Shown here in pieces: positions 8,736 through 17,699 of a stretch of DNA of 64,000 nt. The position numbers and the translations under genes were made by a program. Each line of letters opens with the position of its first letter. The stretch's first letter is position 1. Origin of the DNA: Mesorhizobium sp. WSM3859 (GTDB lineage: Bacteria > Pseudomonadota > Alphaproteobacteria > Rhizobiales > Rhizobiaceae); NCBI RefSeq assembly GCF_002295065.1, contig NZ_NSGG01000001.1:458553-522552 (forward strand), read 5' to 3'. A model generated the notes under the pieces. The model was not told where the DNA came from. It searched no databases and was given only the letters and a program-made list of their open reading frames with translations.

Positions 8736-9965
8736 ATGTCAAAAAACAAGCAGCCAACGCAGAAATGGCTCACCATCGTCGGCATCGGCGAGGACGGTGT
8801 AGCGGGTCTCGGCGACGAGGCCAAGCAGCGCATCGCACAGGCAGAGGTCGTGTTCGGCGGCAAGCGGCATCTCAGTCTTGTCGCGTCGTTGGCCAAGGGC
8901 GAGGCGCGCCCATGGCCGACGCCCTTCGATGCCGATATGCGCGACGTGCTGGCGCTCAAGGGCAAAAAAATCTGCGTGCTCGCGTCCGGCGACCCGTTCT
9001 TCCATGGCGTCGGCGTCACGCTGGCCCGCAAAGTCAAGCCGGATGAGTTGTTTGTCCTGCCTGCGCCCTCCTCCCCGTCGCTAGCGGCATCACGCCTCGG
9101 CTGGGCGTTGCAGGAGGTGGAGACGATCTCGCTGCACGGCCATTCGATCGACCTGCTCCGCCCCCTGCTCCACCCCGGCGCGCGCATCCTAGCGCTTACC
9201 TCCGACGCCGATGCGCCAGCGGCCATCGCCACGCTGCTTGACGAACTCGGTTTCGGCCCGTCGCGGCTGACGGTGCTGGAAGCGCTAGGCGGTGAGGACG
9301 AGAAGCGTCGCACGGCCAGCGCCGACGCCTTCGATCTCAAAAACATCAATCCGCTCAACGTGCTGGCGCTTGAAATTGAATCAACGCCGGATGCGCGCGT
9401 CCTGCCTTTGACCGTCGGCCTCGCCGATCACCTGTTCGAGCATGATGGCCAGATCACCAAGCGCGAGATCCGTGCCATCACGCTGTCGGCGCTGGCGCCG
9501 CGGCGCGGCGAGTTGTTGTGGGACATCGGCGCCGGCTCCGGCTCGATCGGCATCGAATGGATGCTGGCGCATCCTTCACTGCGTGCCATTGCCATCGAGG
9601 CCAACAGCGAACGCGCCGCCCGCATCGCCCGCAACGCCGCGCATTGCGGCGCGCCCGGCCTGGTCGTGGTCGAGGGCGCGGCGCCAAGGGCCTTCGCCAA
9701 ACTGGAAACGCCGGATGCGGTCTTCATCGGCGGCGGCGGCAGCGATGCCGGCGTGCTGGAGAAGGCGATCAAGGCGCTCCGTCCCGGCGGCCGTCTCGTC
9801 GCCAATGCGGTGACGCTTGAGATGGAAGCGCTGCTGCTCGACCAGCACAACAGGCGCGGCGGCGACCTGACCCGCATCGCCCTGTCGCGCGCCGCACCTA
9901 TCGGCTCGATGCAAGCCTGGCGTCCAGCCATGCCGGTCACGCAGTGGAGCTGGACAAAACCATGA
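8736..9965 (+). CDS. cobL: Precorrin-6Y C5,15-methyltransferase (decarboxylating) CobL
   Basis: Bifunctional enzyme: the N-terminal tetrapyrrole methylase (WLTIVGIGEDGVAGLGDEA) methylates C5, and the C-terminal class-I SAM domain (DIGAGSGSIGIEWM near residue 263) methylates C15 and removes the C12 acetate carboxyl. The frame is open much further upstream, through the repeat at 8609-8733, but ATG 8736 (MSKNKQPTQKW) gives 409 residues, close to the family's usual size; translating the repeat would add nothing conserved. The stop overlaps the cobE start (ATGATG at 9962-9967). Confidence 0.94.
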   Translation: MSKNKQPTQKWLTIVGIGEDGVAGLGDEAKQRIAQAEVVFGGKRHLSLVASLAKGEARPWPTPFDADMRDVLALKGKKICVLASGDPFFHGVGVTLARKVKPDELFVLPAPSSPSLAASRLGWALQEVETISLHGHSIDLLRPLLHPGARILALTSDADAPAAIATLLDELGFGPSRLTVLEALGGEDEKRRTASADAFDLKNINPLNVLALEIESTPDARVLPLTVGLADHLFEHDGQITKREIRAITLSALAPRRGELLWDIGAGSGSIGIEWMLAHPSLRAIAIEANSERAARIARNAAHCGAPGLVVVEGAAPRAFAKLETPDAVFIGGGGSDAGVLEKAIKALRPGGRLVANAVTLEMEALLLDQHNRRGGDLTRIALSRAAPIGSMQAWRPAMPVTQWSWTKP

Positions 9966-10471
9966 TGGTCGCGGGCATCGGCAGCCGCAAGGGCGTGAGC
10001 GTCGAGGAAGTGCTGGCGGCGATCGAGACCGCGCTCGAAGCGCATGGCCTCGCGATGACGGCGCTTTCGGCGCTGGCGACGACCGAACTCAAACGCAACG
10101 AAGAAGCCATTTTCGCTGCCGGCCGTGAACTCAACCTTCCCGTAATAGTGGTTGATGCTTCCGGCTCCGAACCGTCACTCCCCCTCACCCGGCCTCCGCT
10201 TCGCTCGGCCGACCTCTCCCCAAGGGGAGAGGAGATGACAGGCGCCGCCGCCAGTCTCTTCTCCCCCAAGGGGAGAAGGTGGCCTGAAGGGCCGGATGAG
10301 GTGGCGCCTCTGCTCAGTCATTCGGATCTCTCGCAGAGCCGCGCCGGCACGCCGTCGGTTTCGGAGGCGTCCGCCCTCGCCGTCGCCGGAGCCGGGGCAA
10401 GACTGCTCGGGCCTCGCACGGTGGTCGGCCCGGTCACCTGCGCCATAGCCATCAGCGGAGATGCGCCATGA
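9962..10471 (+). CDS. cobE: CobE / CbiG C-terminal-like protein
   Basis: Small protein of cobalamin clusters related to the C-terminal domain of CbiG. Its exact role in the aerobic pathway is not settled. Residues 1-70 ([20 protein letters not shown], then [19 protein letters not shown] sequence) and the last 55 ([20 protein letters not shown], then [10 protein letters not shown]) match the family. Between them, about residues 73-114 are encoded by a palindromic repeat (10179-10303) reading [19 protein letters not shown] and onward. ATG 9962 overlaps the cobL TGA; a GTG at 9944 is in frame but lies inside cobL. The stop overlaps cobM (ATGA). Confidence 0.88.
   Translation: MMVAGIGSRKGVSVEEVLAAIETALEAHGLAMTALSALATTELKRNEEAIFAAGRELNLPVIVVDASGSEPSLPLTRPPLRSADLSPRGEEMTGAAASLFSPKGRRWPEGPDEVAPLLSHSDLSQSRAGTPSVSEASALAVAGAGARLLGPRTVVGPVTCAIAISGDAP
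10179..10303. repeat. Palindromic repeat element inside cobE
   Basis: Same general family as 8609-8733: it begins CCCCTCACCC, contains nested hairpins CTCTCCCC-AAGG-GGAGAG and CTTCTCCCCC-AAGG-GGAGAAGG, and ends GGATGAGGTGG. It is read in frame in CobE, adding about 41 residues between the two conserved halves of a small protein. Confidence 0.82.
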
Positions 10472-11232
10472 CGGTCCATTTCATCGGCGCCGGTCCGGGT
10501 GCTGCCGATCTCATCACGCTGCGCGGCGCTCGGCTGCTGGCCAGTTGCCCGGTCTGCCTCCATGCCGGCTCGATCGTCGCGCCGGAACTGCTCGAACATT
10601 GCGCGCCCGGCACCAAACTGATCGATACCGCGCCGATGTCGCTCGACGAGATCGAGGCGGAATATGTCGCCGCCCACAAGGCCGGCCAGGATGTCGCGCG
10701 CCTGCATTCCGGCGACCTCTCCGTTTGGAGCGCGGTGGCCGAACAGATCAGGCGGTTGGGAAAGCACGGCATCCCATACACGCTGACCCCAGGCGTGCCC
10801 TCCTTCGCGGCGGCGGCAGCGGCACTGCGCCGCGAGCTCACTATTCCCGAACTCGCGCAAAGCCTTGTGCTGACCCGCGTTTCCGGCCGCGCCTCGAAAA
10901 TGCCGCCGGGCGAGACGCTGGCCGGCTTCGGCCGCACCGGCGCCACGCTCGCCATCCATCTTGCCATCCACGCCATCGACCGCATCGTCGCCGATCTGAC
11001 GCCGCTTTACGGCGCCGAATGCCCGGTCGCGGTCGTCTTCCGCGCCTCCTGGCCGGACGAACGCATCCTGACCGGCACGCTCGGCACCATCGAAGCGCAG
11101 CTGGCGGAAAACCCGATGGAGCGCACGGCGATCATCTTCGTCGGCAGCGCGCTCGCAGCGCAGGATTTCGGCGAAAGCTCACTCTACGACGCCCACTACC
11201 AGCGGCGTTTTCGCGGACGGGATGGATTGTGA
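10468..11232 (+). CDS. cobM: Precorrin-4 C11-methyltransferase CobM
   Basis: Methylates precorrin-4 at C11 to give precorrin-5. The tetrapyrrole-methylase motifs are [20 protein letters not shown] (residues 3-22), [17 protein letters not shown] (near 75-91) and [20 protein letters not shown] (near 107-126). The 254-residue length is normal. The ATG overlaps the cobE TGA and the TGA overlaps the cobA GTG, so this gene sits in the tightly packed cobL-cobE-cobM-cobA-cobB-cobS run. Confidence 0.95.
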   Translation: MTVHFIGAGPGAADLITLRGARLLASCPVCLHAGSIVAPELLEHCAPGTKLIDTAPMSLDEIEAEYVAAHKAGQDVARLHSGDLSVWSAVAEQIRRLGKHGIPYTLTPGVPSFAAAAAALRRELTIPELAQSLVLTRVSGRASKMPPGETLAGFGRTGATLAIHLAIHAIDRIVADLTPLYGAECPVAVVFRASWPDERILTGTLGTIEAQLAENPMERTAIIFVGSALAAQDFGESSLYDAHYQRRFRGRDGL

Positions 11233-12044
11233 ACGGCAGCGCCAACATGAACGGACGGGCTACGGTTGAGCAGACGTTGGCGCGGCTGAACTTCAAGCCG
11301 CGCGAGCTGGAGCCCGGCCATGTCTGGCTGGCCGGCGCCGGCCCCGGCGATCCCGGCTGCCTGACGCTGGAAGTGCTGGCAGCGCTCGGGCAATGCGACG
11401 CGCTGGTCTATGACGCGCTGGTCTCGCCCGATGTCGTGGCGGTCGCTCAGGGCGCCGAGCTCTTCTACGCCGGAAAACGCGGCGGCCAGCCTTCGATGAA
11501 GCAGGCCGATATCAACGCCCTGCTGGTGCGGCTGGCGCGTCAAGGCCGCCGTGTCGTGCGGCTCAAGGGCGGCGATCCCTATATTTTCGGCCGCGGCGGC
11601 GAAGAAGCCTTGGCGCTTGCAGGCGAGAAAATTCCGTTCCGGGTGCTTTCCGGCCTGACCTCGGGCCTCAGTGCATTGGCCGCCACCGGCATTCCCGCCA
11701 CCATGCGGGGCATCAACAAAGCCGTCATTCTCGCCACCGGCCATGCGGCAGGCACGGATGACGATATCGACTGGGCGGCGATCGCCCGCACCGGCCAGCC
11801 GGTCGTCGTCTATATGGGCATGGCCAATCTGCCGGTGATCGCGGCAAAGCTGCTCGAGGGCGGCCTCATGCCGACGACGCCCGCCGCGGTGATCGTCGCT
11901 GCTACCACCCCGCAGGAGCGCATCGTCGTCGCCACGCTCGAGACCATTGCTGAAGAGGCCGCTGCCGCCGGGCTTGCCTCGCCGGCGCTGATCGTCGTCG
12001 GCGGCATCGTCGCCATGCGCGCGGCACTGGCGGGCGGCGCATGA
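11229..12044 (+). CDS. cobA: Uroporphyrinogen-III C-methyltransferase CobA
   Basis: SUMT adds two methyl groups (C2 and C7) to uroporphyrinogen III to form precorrin-2, the first committed corrin step. It also feeds siroheme synthesis. Recognised by [46 protein letters not shown] and the central [21 protein letters not shown] 11229 overlaps the cobM stop (GTGA) and gives 271 residues; ATG 11247 is an alternative six codons in. The open frame continues upstream antiparallel-free through cobM, but that part is not conserved. It overlaps cobB by four bases. Confidence 0.94.
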   Translation: MNGSANMNGRATVEQTLARLNFKPRELEPGHVWLAGAGPGDPGCLTLEVLAALGQCDALVYDALVSPDVVAVAQGAELFYAGKRGGQPSMKQADINALLVRLARQGRRVVRLKGGDPYIFGRGGEEALALAGEKIPFRVLSGLTSGLSALAATGIPATMRGINKAVILATGHAAGTDDDIDWAAIARTGQPVVVYMGMANLPVIAAKLLEGGLMPTTPAAVIVAATTPQERIVVATLETIAEEAAAAGLASPALIVVGGIVAMRAALAGGA

Positions 12045-13357
12045 CGGCACGCGCGATCATCATCGGCGCGCCGCGCTCCGGCTCGGGCAAGACCAGCGTC
12101 ACCATCGGCCTGTTGCGCGCGCTTGCGCGGCGCGGCCTGAAAGTGCGCGGCGCGAAGTCCGGACCGGACTATATCGACCCCGGCTTCCACGCCGCCGCGA
12201 CCGGCCTTTCCGGCGTCAATCTCGACAGCTGGGCAATGTCGCCTCCCCTCCTCAACGCGCTGGCGGCCCAGGCCGCGGACGACGCCGAATACGTTATCCT
12301 CGAAAGCGCGATGGGCCTGTTCGACGGCATTCCCGCGGCGCAGGGCCACTCGGGCTCAGCCGCCGATCTTGCGCGGCTCTACGGCCTGCCGGTGCTGCTG
12401 GTGCTCGACGTTTCCGGGCAGTCGACCACCGCAGCCGCCGTCGCCAAGGGTTTTGCCACTTACGATCCGGATGTGCGCATGGCCGGCGTCGTGCTCAACC
12501 GCCTCGGCAGCGAACGCCACCGCCGGCTGTCCGGCGACGCGATCGAAGCGATCGGCCTGCCCGTGGTCGGCGCAATCCTGCGCGATCCGACGCTCAACCT
12601 GCCGGAGCGGCATCTCGGCCTCGTCCAGGCCGGCGAATACGAGAACCTGATGGCACATCTCGACCGGCTGGCCGACATGGTCGAAAAGTCGCTCGACATC
12701 GACGCCATCTTGGCGTTGGCCACCCCGCTGGAGCCGGCGGCCGGCGACTTCGGTGACGCGCTGCAGCCGCCCGGGCAGCGCATCGCGCTGGCCGAGGACG
12801 CCGCCTTCACCTTCCTCTATCCGCATGTCGCCACGCATTGGCGCAAGGCGGGCGCGGAGATCGTGCCTTTCTCGCCGCTTGCCGACGAAAGGCCCTCGCA
12901 GGACTGCGACGTCTGCTGGCTGCCCGGCGGCTATCCCGAGCTGCATGCCGGCAAGCTCGCGGCCGCGACGAACTTCCAGGCGGCAATGGCGCGCTTTGCG
13001 GCGGCGAAGCCGGTCCACGGCGAATGCGGCGGCTTCATGGTGCTGGGCGAAATACTGGAAAACGCGGAGGGGACAAGCCACAGGATGCTCGGCCTGCTTG
13101 GACATTCGACCAGCTTCGCCAGGCGCAAGATGAATCTCGGCTATCGCCAGGCGCGGCTGCGCGCCGCCTGCCCGTTGGGACCGGAGGGCACGCTGATCCG
13201 CGGCCACGAATTCCACTATGCGCAGATGACGGCCACCGGCAATGACGAGCCCTTGGCCGACCTTGCCGATGGCCAGGGCAACCCGCTCGGCGCCTCCGGC
13301 TACCGGCGCGGCCATGTCAGCGGCACCTTCTTTCACGCCATAGCGAGGGGCGCATGA
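12041..13357 (+). CDS. cobB: Hydrogenobyrinic acid a,c-diamide synthase CobB
   Basis: ATP- and glutamine-dependent amidation of the a and c carboxyls, which makes the substrate of the CobN cobaltochelatase. The N-terminal P-loop-like dethiobiotin-synthase fold shows IIGAPRSGSGKTSVTIGLL (residues 5-23) and AKSGPDYIDPGFHAAATG. The C-terminal class-I glutaminase carries the nucleophile Cys in HGECGGFMVLGE (Cys about residue 329) and a late His in RGHEFHYAQM. The 438-residue length fits. Both ends overlap neighbours by four bases. Confidence 0.95.
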   Translation: MTARAIIIGAPRSGSGKTSVTIGLLRALARRGLKVRGAKSGPDYIDPGFHAAATGLSGVNLDSWAMSPPLLNALAAQAADDAEYVILESAMGLFDGIPAAQGHSGSAADLARLYGLPVLLVLDVSGQSTTAAAVAKGFATYDPDVRMAGVVLNRLGSERHRRLSGDAIEAIGLPVVGAILRDPTLNLPERHLGLVQAGEYENLMAHLDRLADMVEKSLDIDAILALATPLEPAAGDFGDALQPPGQRIALAEDAAFTFLYPHVATHWRKAGAEIVPFSPLADERPSQDCDVCWLPGGYPELHAGKLAAATNFQAAMARFAAAKPVHGECGGFMVLGEILENAEGTSHRMLGLLGHSTSFARRKMNLGYRQARLRAACPLGPEGTLIRGHEFHYAQMTATGNDEPLADLADGQGNPLGASGYRRGHVSGTFFHAIARGA

Positions 13358-14121
13358 GCGGCCCTTCCGCACCTAGGCAGGTGCTTGACGATATCGGCCT
13401 CAGCCTCGTCTTCTTCACCCGACTGAGGTTGCCCTCGAGCGATTTCGGCGGCCGCGGCCTGGCGGATGCGATCTGGGCGGCGCCTTTCGCCGGTCTGGCC
13501 GTGGCGATCATCGGCGCGCTCGTCTACGCCATCGCCTACAGTCTGGGTCTTGCCAGCGGCCCGGCTGCCGCGCTGACGCTCGCCGCGACGATGCTCGTCA
13601 CCGGCTGCCTGCATGAGGACGGGCTTTCCGATATCGCCGACGGTTTTGGCGGCGGCAGGACGCGCGACAGGAAACTGGAAATCATGCGCGACAGCCGCAT
13701 CGGTGCCTATGGCGCCGCAGCCCTCGGCATCTCGCTGCTCATCCGCTGGAGCGCGCTGTCCGAACTCGCCGGTCCCGGCCACATCCTCCTGGCGCTGCTT
13801 GCCGCGCATGCCGCCTCGCGCGGCCTGTTCGGCGCCTTCATGCATCTTCTGCCACCGGCTCGCGCCGACGGCCTGTCCGCCAATGCGGGCTCCGTCACTG
13901 CCGAGACCGCCATCATCGGTGCGGCGCTCGGCGCGGTGGCGCTGCTGGCGCTCGGCCTCGGCGGCGCCATCGCGGCGCTCATCCTGCTCGGCTTGCTGTT
14001 TGCCGCCTTCCGCTCGCTTTGCCTCAGCCAGATCGGCGGCCAGACCGGCGACACGATCGGCGCGCTGCAGCAGCTCGGCGAGATCGCCGTGCTGCTTGCC
14101 GCTTCCGTTTGCCTATCCTGA
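13354..14121 (+). CDS. cobS: Adenosylcobinamide-GDP ribazoletransferase (cobalamin synthase; CobV in P. denitrificans naming)
   Basis: Integral inner-membrane enzyme joining adenosylcobinamide-GDP and alpha-ribazole, the last assembly step. It shows the family motif CLHEDGLSDIADGFGGG (residues about 86-102), followed by MRDSRIGAYGAAAL, and five or more hydrophobic helices such as IWAAPFAGLAVAIIGALVYA and IAALILLGLLFAAF. The name cobS here is the Salmonella-style name and must not be confused with the cobaltochelatase subunit CobS. ATG 13354 overlaps the cobB stop. Confidence 0.93.
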   Translation: MSGPSAPRQVLDDIGLSLVFFTRLRLPSSDFGGRGLADAIWAAPFAGLAVAIIGALVYAIAYSLGLASGPAAALTLAATMLVTGCLHEDGLSDIADGFGGGRTRDRKLEIMRDSRIGAYGAAALGISLLIRWSALSELAGPGHILLALLAAHAASRGLFGAFMHLLPPARADGLSANAGSVTAETAIIGAALGAVALLALGLGGAIAALILLGLLFAAFRSLCLSQIGGQTGDTIGALQQLGEIAVLLAASVCLS

Positions 14122-14145
14122 TTCTCTCTCGGAGACCTTGCCCCC

Positions 14146-15171
14146 ATGTTCCCCCAATCGACCTCGTTCAAATCCCTCGAAGACCTGCGTGCCGCCTGCC
14201 TCGACCTCCCCGCCGGCAGCGACGTTGCCGCCAGCGCCGTGGCAAAACGCCAGGACACTCTGACCAAGCCGCCGGGCAGCCTCGGCCGGCTGGAAACGAT
14301 CGCCGCCTGGCTGGGCCGCTGGCAGGGCCGCGACATGCCGAAGCTCGATGCGGTGAAAGTCTTTGTCTTCGCCGGCAATCACGGCGTCACCGCGCAGGGC
14401 GTCTCGGCCTATCCGTCTGAGGTGACCGTGCAGATGGTGGCGAATTTCGCCGGCGGCGGCGCCGCCATCAACCAGCTTGCCCGCATTGCCGGAGCAAAGC
14501 TGGACGTCATTCCCCTCGATCTCGATCATCCGACAGGCGATTTCACACAGGTGCCGGCGATGGACGAAAAGGCCTTCCTCGCCGCCGTCTCGACCGGCTA
14601 CGACGCGGTAACCAAGGATCTCGATCTCGTCTGCTTCGGCGAGATGGGCATCGGCAACACCACGCCGGCCGCCGCGATCTCGACCGCCCTCTTCGGCGGC
14701 GGCGCGGAAAAATGGACCGGACGCGGCACCGGCGTCGACGATGCCGGCATGAAGCGCAAGGTGGTAGCCATCGAAGCAGGACTCAAGCGCCACGCCGATT
14801 CGCTGTCCGATCCGCTGAAGATTGCGGCTGCCCTTGGCGGACGCGAGCTCGCCGCCATCTTCGGCGCCACGCTGGCGGCGCGCAAGAACAACGTGCCGGT
14901 GCTGCTCGACGGTTTTGTGTGCACCGCCGCCGCGGCACCCCTGGCCCGGCTGCACCCGACCGGCCTCGCCCACACCATCGCCGCCCATGTCTCGGCCGAA
15001 GCCGGCCACCGCCGCCTGCTCGAAGCGCTCGGCCTGCCGCCGCTGCTCGATCTCGGCATGCGGCTCGGCGAAGGCTCCGGTGCCTGCCTTGCCGTCAACA
15101 TCGTTCGCTCGGCGCTGGAATGTCACGCCAGGATGGCGAGCTTCGCCGAGGCCGGTGTTTCGGAGAAGTAG
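14146..15171 (+). CDS. cobT: Nicotinate-nucleotide--dimethylbenzimidazole phosphoribosyltransferase (CobU in P. denitrificans naming)
   Basis: Activates 5,6-dimethylbenzimidazole to alpha-ribazole phosphate for the lower ligand. Family blocks are TKPPGSLGRLETIAAWLGRWQ (residues about 39-59), VFVFAGNHGVTAQGVSAYP (near 71-89), GEMGIGNTTPAAAIS (near 165-179) and the C-terminal GMRLGEGSGACLAVNI, whose Glu is the catalytic base in the family. A ribosome-binding site CGGAG lies about 9 bases before ATG 14146. It follows cobS after 24 bases and closes the cluster; a hairpin follows the stop. Confidence 0.94.
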   Translation: MFPQSTSFKSLEDLRAACLDLPAGSDVAASAVAKRQDTLTKPPGSLGRLETIAAWLGRWQGRDMPKLDAVKVFVFAGNHGVTAQGVSAYPSEVTVQMVANFAGGGAAINQLARIAGAKLDVIPLDLDHPTGDFTQVPAMDEKAFLAAVSTGYDAVTKDLDLVCFGEMGIGNTTPAAAISTALFGGGAEKWTGRGTGVDDAGMKRKVVAIEAGLKRHADSLSDPLKIAAALGGRELAAIFGATLAARKNNVPVLLDGFVCTAAAAPLARLHPTGLAHTIAAHVSAEAGHRRLLEALGLPPLLDLGMRLGEGSGACLAVNIVRSALECHARMASFAEAGVSEK

Positions 15172-15179
15172 AATAGAAA

Positions 15180-15216
15180 GGGCGTTTCGCCGTTCGCGTG
15201 AAACGATGAAACGCCC
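15180..15216 (+). terminator. Hairpin at the end of the cob cluster
   Basis: The inverted repeat GGGCGTTTC (15180-15188) and GAAACGCCC (15208-15216) starts nine bases after the cobT stop, between convergent genes. It has no strong T-run on either side, so it may be a Rho-assisted or bidirectional stop and not a classical intrinsic terminator. Confidence 0.55.
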
Positions 15217-15283
15217 AGTCAATCTTCGAAGGGTCTAGGCGCAATGTCACCCGGCTGCGACGCGGGCGATCGCTCGGGCAGGT

Positions 15284-16123
15284 TCACTGCGACGAGGCGG
15301 TGAACCCGCATTGCTTCTGTTCCATCTCGATCTGCTTCGTGATGCGGATGGCGTTCTGCGCATAGGCCTCCGTTACGGAGCCGCTGTTGACGGTCTTGTC
15401 CTTCAGCGGGCTCACGGCTGCACAGAGATGGAAAACATGCGGTTCGGAGGACTTCGCGGCTCCGTTTTCCGGCGCGATCCAGTACACGACGTCCTGACCG
15501 GCAGGGTGGCTCGCGTCCTTCGTCGCCGCCGTCACCGCGGCGGTGTCCGTGGCGATCTCCTGAGCCTGGGCGGCGACCTCGGGCGAGCAGGCGGTGGTCG
15601 GCTGTCCGGCCCTGATCTGGGCCGCGCACGAATTCATGTCCTGGGTGTACTGCTCGACCGACGGGGGCTTCAAGCTGACGCCCGTTATCGCCGCGATCAC
15701 CGCCAGCACAGCACCGACGCCGCCAGCGACCTTCTTGGTCTGCGGATCCATGTTCTTGTCGGTGAGGATAAGGAAGATCAACGGGAGGAAGGCGATCAGC
15801 GTGATGATTGCGCCGAGCTGGTTTTGGAAGAAGAACCTGGCCGTGTCGGATGCCCGAGCCGGGTCGTGCCGGTTGGCAGCCTTCCAAAACAAGTTACCGG
15901 CGATTGCGAAAATCGCGATACCGACCAGAATGCCGATCAGCAGCGGCAGGTTGCCCTGGTCGAACTTGTGCTTGTAGAACAAAACGATCCCGGCAATCTC
16001 GCCGCCAATGGCGACGATCCACGAGAGCGCTGCGAAAAGGCGGAGGCGCGAGGCAGCGGACTTCTGGCCCTGCGTTGCTTGCCAATCCTTGGTGACGTCT
16101 ACGGCCGGCTTGTTGTCGGTCAT
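15284..16123 (-). CDS. Membrane protein of unknown function
   Basis: A 279-residue protein that I do not recognise. Four hydrophobic segments fall in the first 170 residues (around LRLFAALSWIVAIGGEIAG, LLIGILVGIAIFAIAGNLF, LGAIITLIAFLPLIFLIL and VGAVLAVIAAITGVSL). A soluble tail of about 110 residues follows, with spaced cysteines (MNSCAAQ, TTACSPE, HLCAAV, KQCGF) that could be disulfide-bonded outside the membrane. ATG 16123 (MTDNKPAVDVTKDW) is preferred because CAGGGGAA lies 7-14 bases upstream; the frame itself is open further. It is convergent with cobT and faces the tRNA-Lys gene. No function is proposed. Confidence 0.7.
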   Translation of the reverse strand: MTDNKPAVDVTKDWQATQGQKSAASRLRLFAALSWIVAIGGEIAGIVLFYKHKFDQGNLPLLIGILVGIAIFAIAGNLFWKAANRHDPARASDTARFFFQNQLGAIITLIAFLPLIFLILTDKNMDPQTKKVAGGVGAVLAVIAAITGVSLKPPSVEQYTQDMNSCAAQIRAGQPTTACSPEVAAQAQEIATDTAAVTAATKDASHPAGQDVVYWIAPENGAAKSSEPHVFHLCAAVSPLKDKTVNSGSVTEAYAQNAIRITKQIEMEQKQCGFTASSQ

Positions 16124-16425
16124 GACCAGTTCCCCTGAAAATCGACACTTTTGCAGGGCGGCGTCAATCAAAGGCCAACTCGCCCGGCGCAGCATCATTG
16201 AACGAACGTCTCGTCGTCTGCCTTCGCGACGCAGCGAAAATGCGAGCGCCACGACAGGCCACATCCCCATCCATATTGCGCATGAGCGAAAGCGTCCATA
16301 CCCCCGGAGCAGACTCCAACATGGCGGTAGCTCTGCTCTTCCTGGCTCCGGCTGGGACCCGATGTCAGGATCCGCAAGACGATGTCTTTCGGCAGGCGTA
16401 AAGCGCTAGGAAAACAAGAGATTGA
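16124..16425. other. Intergenic gap upstream of the membrane-protein gene
   Basis: About 300 bases between the membrane-protein start and the tRNA gene. Short open frames exist on both strands, but none has a convincing ribosome-binding site or recognisable product. Presumably it holds the promoter of the minus-strand gene and the 3' processing region of the tRNA transcript. Confidence 0.5.
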
Positions 16426-16501
<76 letters not shown>

Positions 16502-16594
16502 ACACCGCCGGAAAACTCAGCGTCGGCGGCGCATATAGCCGCCGATTCCAACGATGTCCACCCCCTCTTGGATCATTTCCCGACAAATCGCTGA

Positions 16595-16641
16595 AGCATG
16601 ATCCGGAAAAGTGGATACCGGTTTTCGGAAAAGATCATGCT
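16595..16641. repeat. Rhizobial intergenic palindrome (RIME-like), copy A
   Basis: AGCATGATC at 16595 and GATCATGCT ending at 16641 bracket a GGAAAAGTG...GTTTTCGGAAAA core. It belongs to the short palindromic repeats common between rhizobial genes. It lies just past the 3' end of the PhzF-family gene. Related copies are at 31665, 42211 and 49109. Confidence 0.75.
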
Positions 16642-16663
16642 CGCTCAAAAGAGGCCGCACCCG

Positions 16664-17566
16664 TCAAACGGAAAGCTTGCCCTCGGCCACTTTCACGGCA
16701 TGGCCGCCAATGCGCGCGGAGGCCAGTTTTCCGCCATCGACATTGAGTTCGAGGCGGATGCGCGAGGGCCGGCCCATTTCCAGCCCCTGCTCGATCCAGA
16801 GCTGCGATATGCCGTCGGTCGGGGCGTCGAAATGCATGATGGCGCCGGCAAAGGCCGCGGCAGCCGAACCGGTCGCCGGGTCTTCATAGGACGGAGTGCC
16901 GGGCACGATCATGCGCACGTGGAAGCCGCTGTCGTGATGCACCGTCTCGCGGCAGTAGACATACGGGCTGGCGAAGGCCCATTCGCTCTTGCGCGGCGCC
17001 AATTCCGACCATGCCTGGTTGTCGAGCCTGATCTTGGCCGCCTCCTCCAACCCGGCAACCGGAATCGTCACATAAGGCACGCCGGCCGACCAGAACGCGA
17101 CGCGGTGATTCTCGAAGCCGATCTCATGCGGGGCAAGGCCGAGCGCCGCGCCGATCGCTTCCGGATCGGCCTTGAGCTCCAAGGCTTCCGGCAGTTTCGC
17201 CAGATCGAACTCGGCGAAAGTCGAGCCGTCATGCTTGCTCACCGCGCAACGCACCGGCCCGATATTCTCCTCCAAGACGAATATCCCGGCCTCCTCCTCG
17301 GCGAGTTCGGCCAGCGCGATCGCCGAGCCGACCGTCGGATGGCCCGCGAAAGGCATCTCATAGTCGGGCGTGAAGATGCGGATGCGCTTGCGATGCTTCG
17401 GGTTGTCTGGCGGCAGCACAAACACCGTCTCGGAAAGATTGAACTCGCGCGCGATCGCCTGCATGCCGGCAGTGTCGAGCCCATCACTGTCCAGCACCAC
17501 TGCAACCGGATTTCCGGCCAGCCTTTCGGTGGTAAACACATCGTAAAGCAAGTAATTGCGCGCCAT
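16664..17566 (-). CDS. PhzF-family isomerase/epimerase-like protein
   Basis: A 300-residue member of the PhzF/diaminopimelate-epimerase-fold family. Motifs seen are [18 protein letters not shown] (residues 9-26), FNLSETVFV with the family's catalytic Glu (near residue 45), [10 protein letters not shown] (near 72-81) and the second-domain [14 protein letters not shown] (near 228-241). Substrates vary across the family and there is no phenazine cluster here, so the substrate is unknown. ATG 17566 is taken because the next upstream Met adds a tail that is not conserved. Confidence 0.85.
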   Translation of the reverse strand: MARNYLLYDVFTTERLAGNPVAVVLDSDGLDTAGMQAIAREFNLSETVFVLPPDNPKHRKRIRIFTPDYEMPFAGHPTVGSAIALAELAEEEAGIFVLEENIGPVRCAVSKHDGSTFAEFDLAKLPEALELKADPEAIGAALGLAPHEIGFENHRVAFWSAGVPYVTIPVAGLEEAAKIRLDNQAWSELAPRKSEWAFASPYVYCRETVHHDSGFHVRMIVPGTPSYEDPATGSAAAAFAGAIMHFDAPTDGISQLWIEQGLEMGRPSRIRLELNVDGGKLASARIGGHAVKVAEGKLSV

Positions 17567-17699
17567 GGAGAAAACCTTTTGCCTCGCCCCGAATTGCTGC
17601 CTCAATCCCAACATGAGGGAAATTTAATTTGAAATTCGATCTTTGAGGCCTGATCTGTGAACGGATAGGGACGTCAATTTTTCAGCATAGGGGTCCGGG

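Noticed and set aside
1043..10303. CRISPR array or transposon with transposase for the cob-cluster repeats
   Set aside because: Copies are inverted-arm elements without regular spacers, and no transposase gene is present; non-autonomous palindromes fit better.
16664..17566. Phenazine biosynthesis
   Set aside because: Only a single PhzF-fold gene is present; the family is broad and no phenazine genes accompany it.
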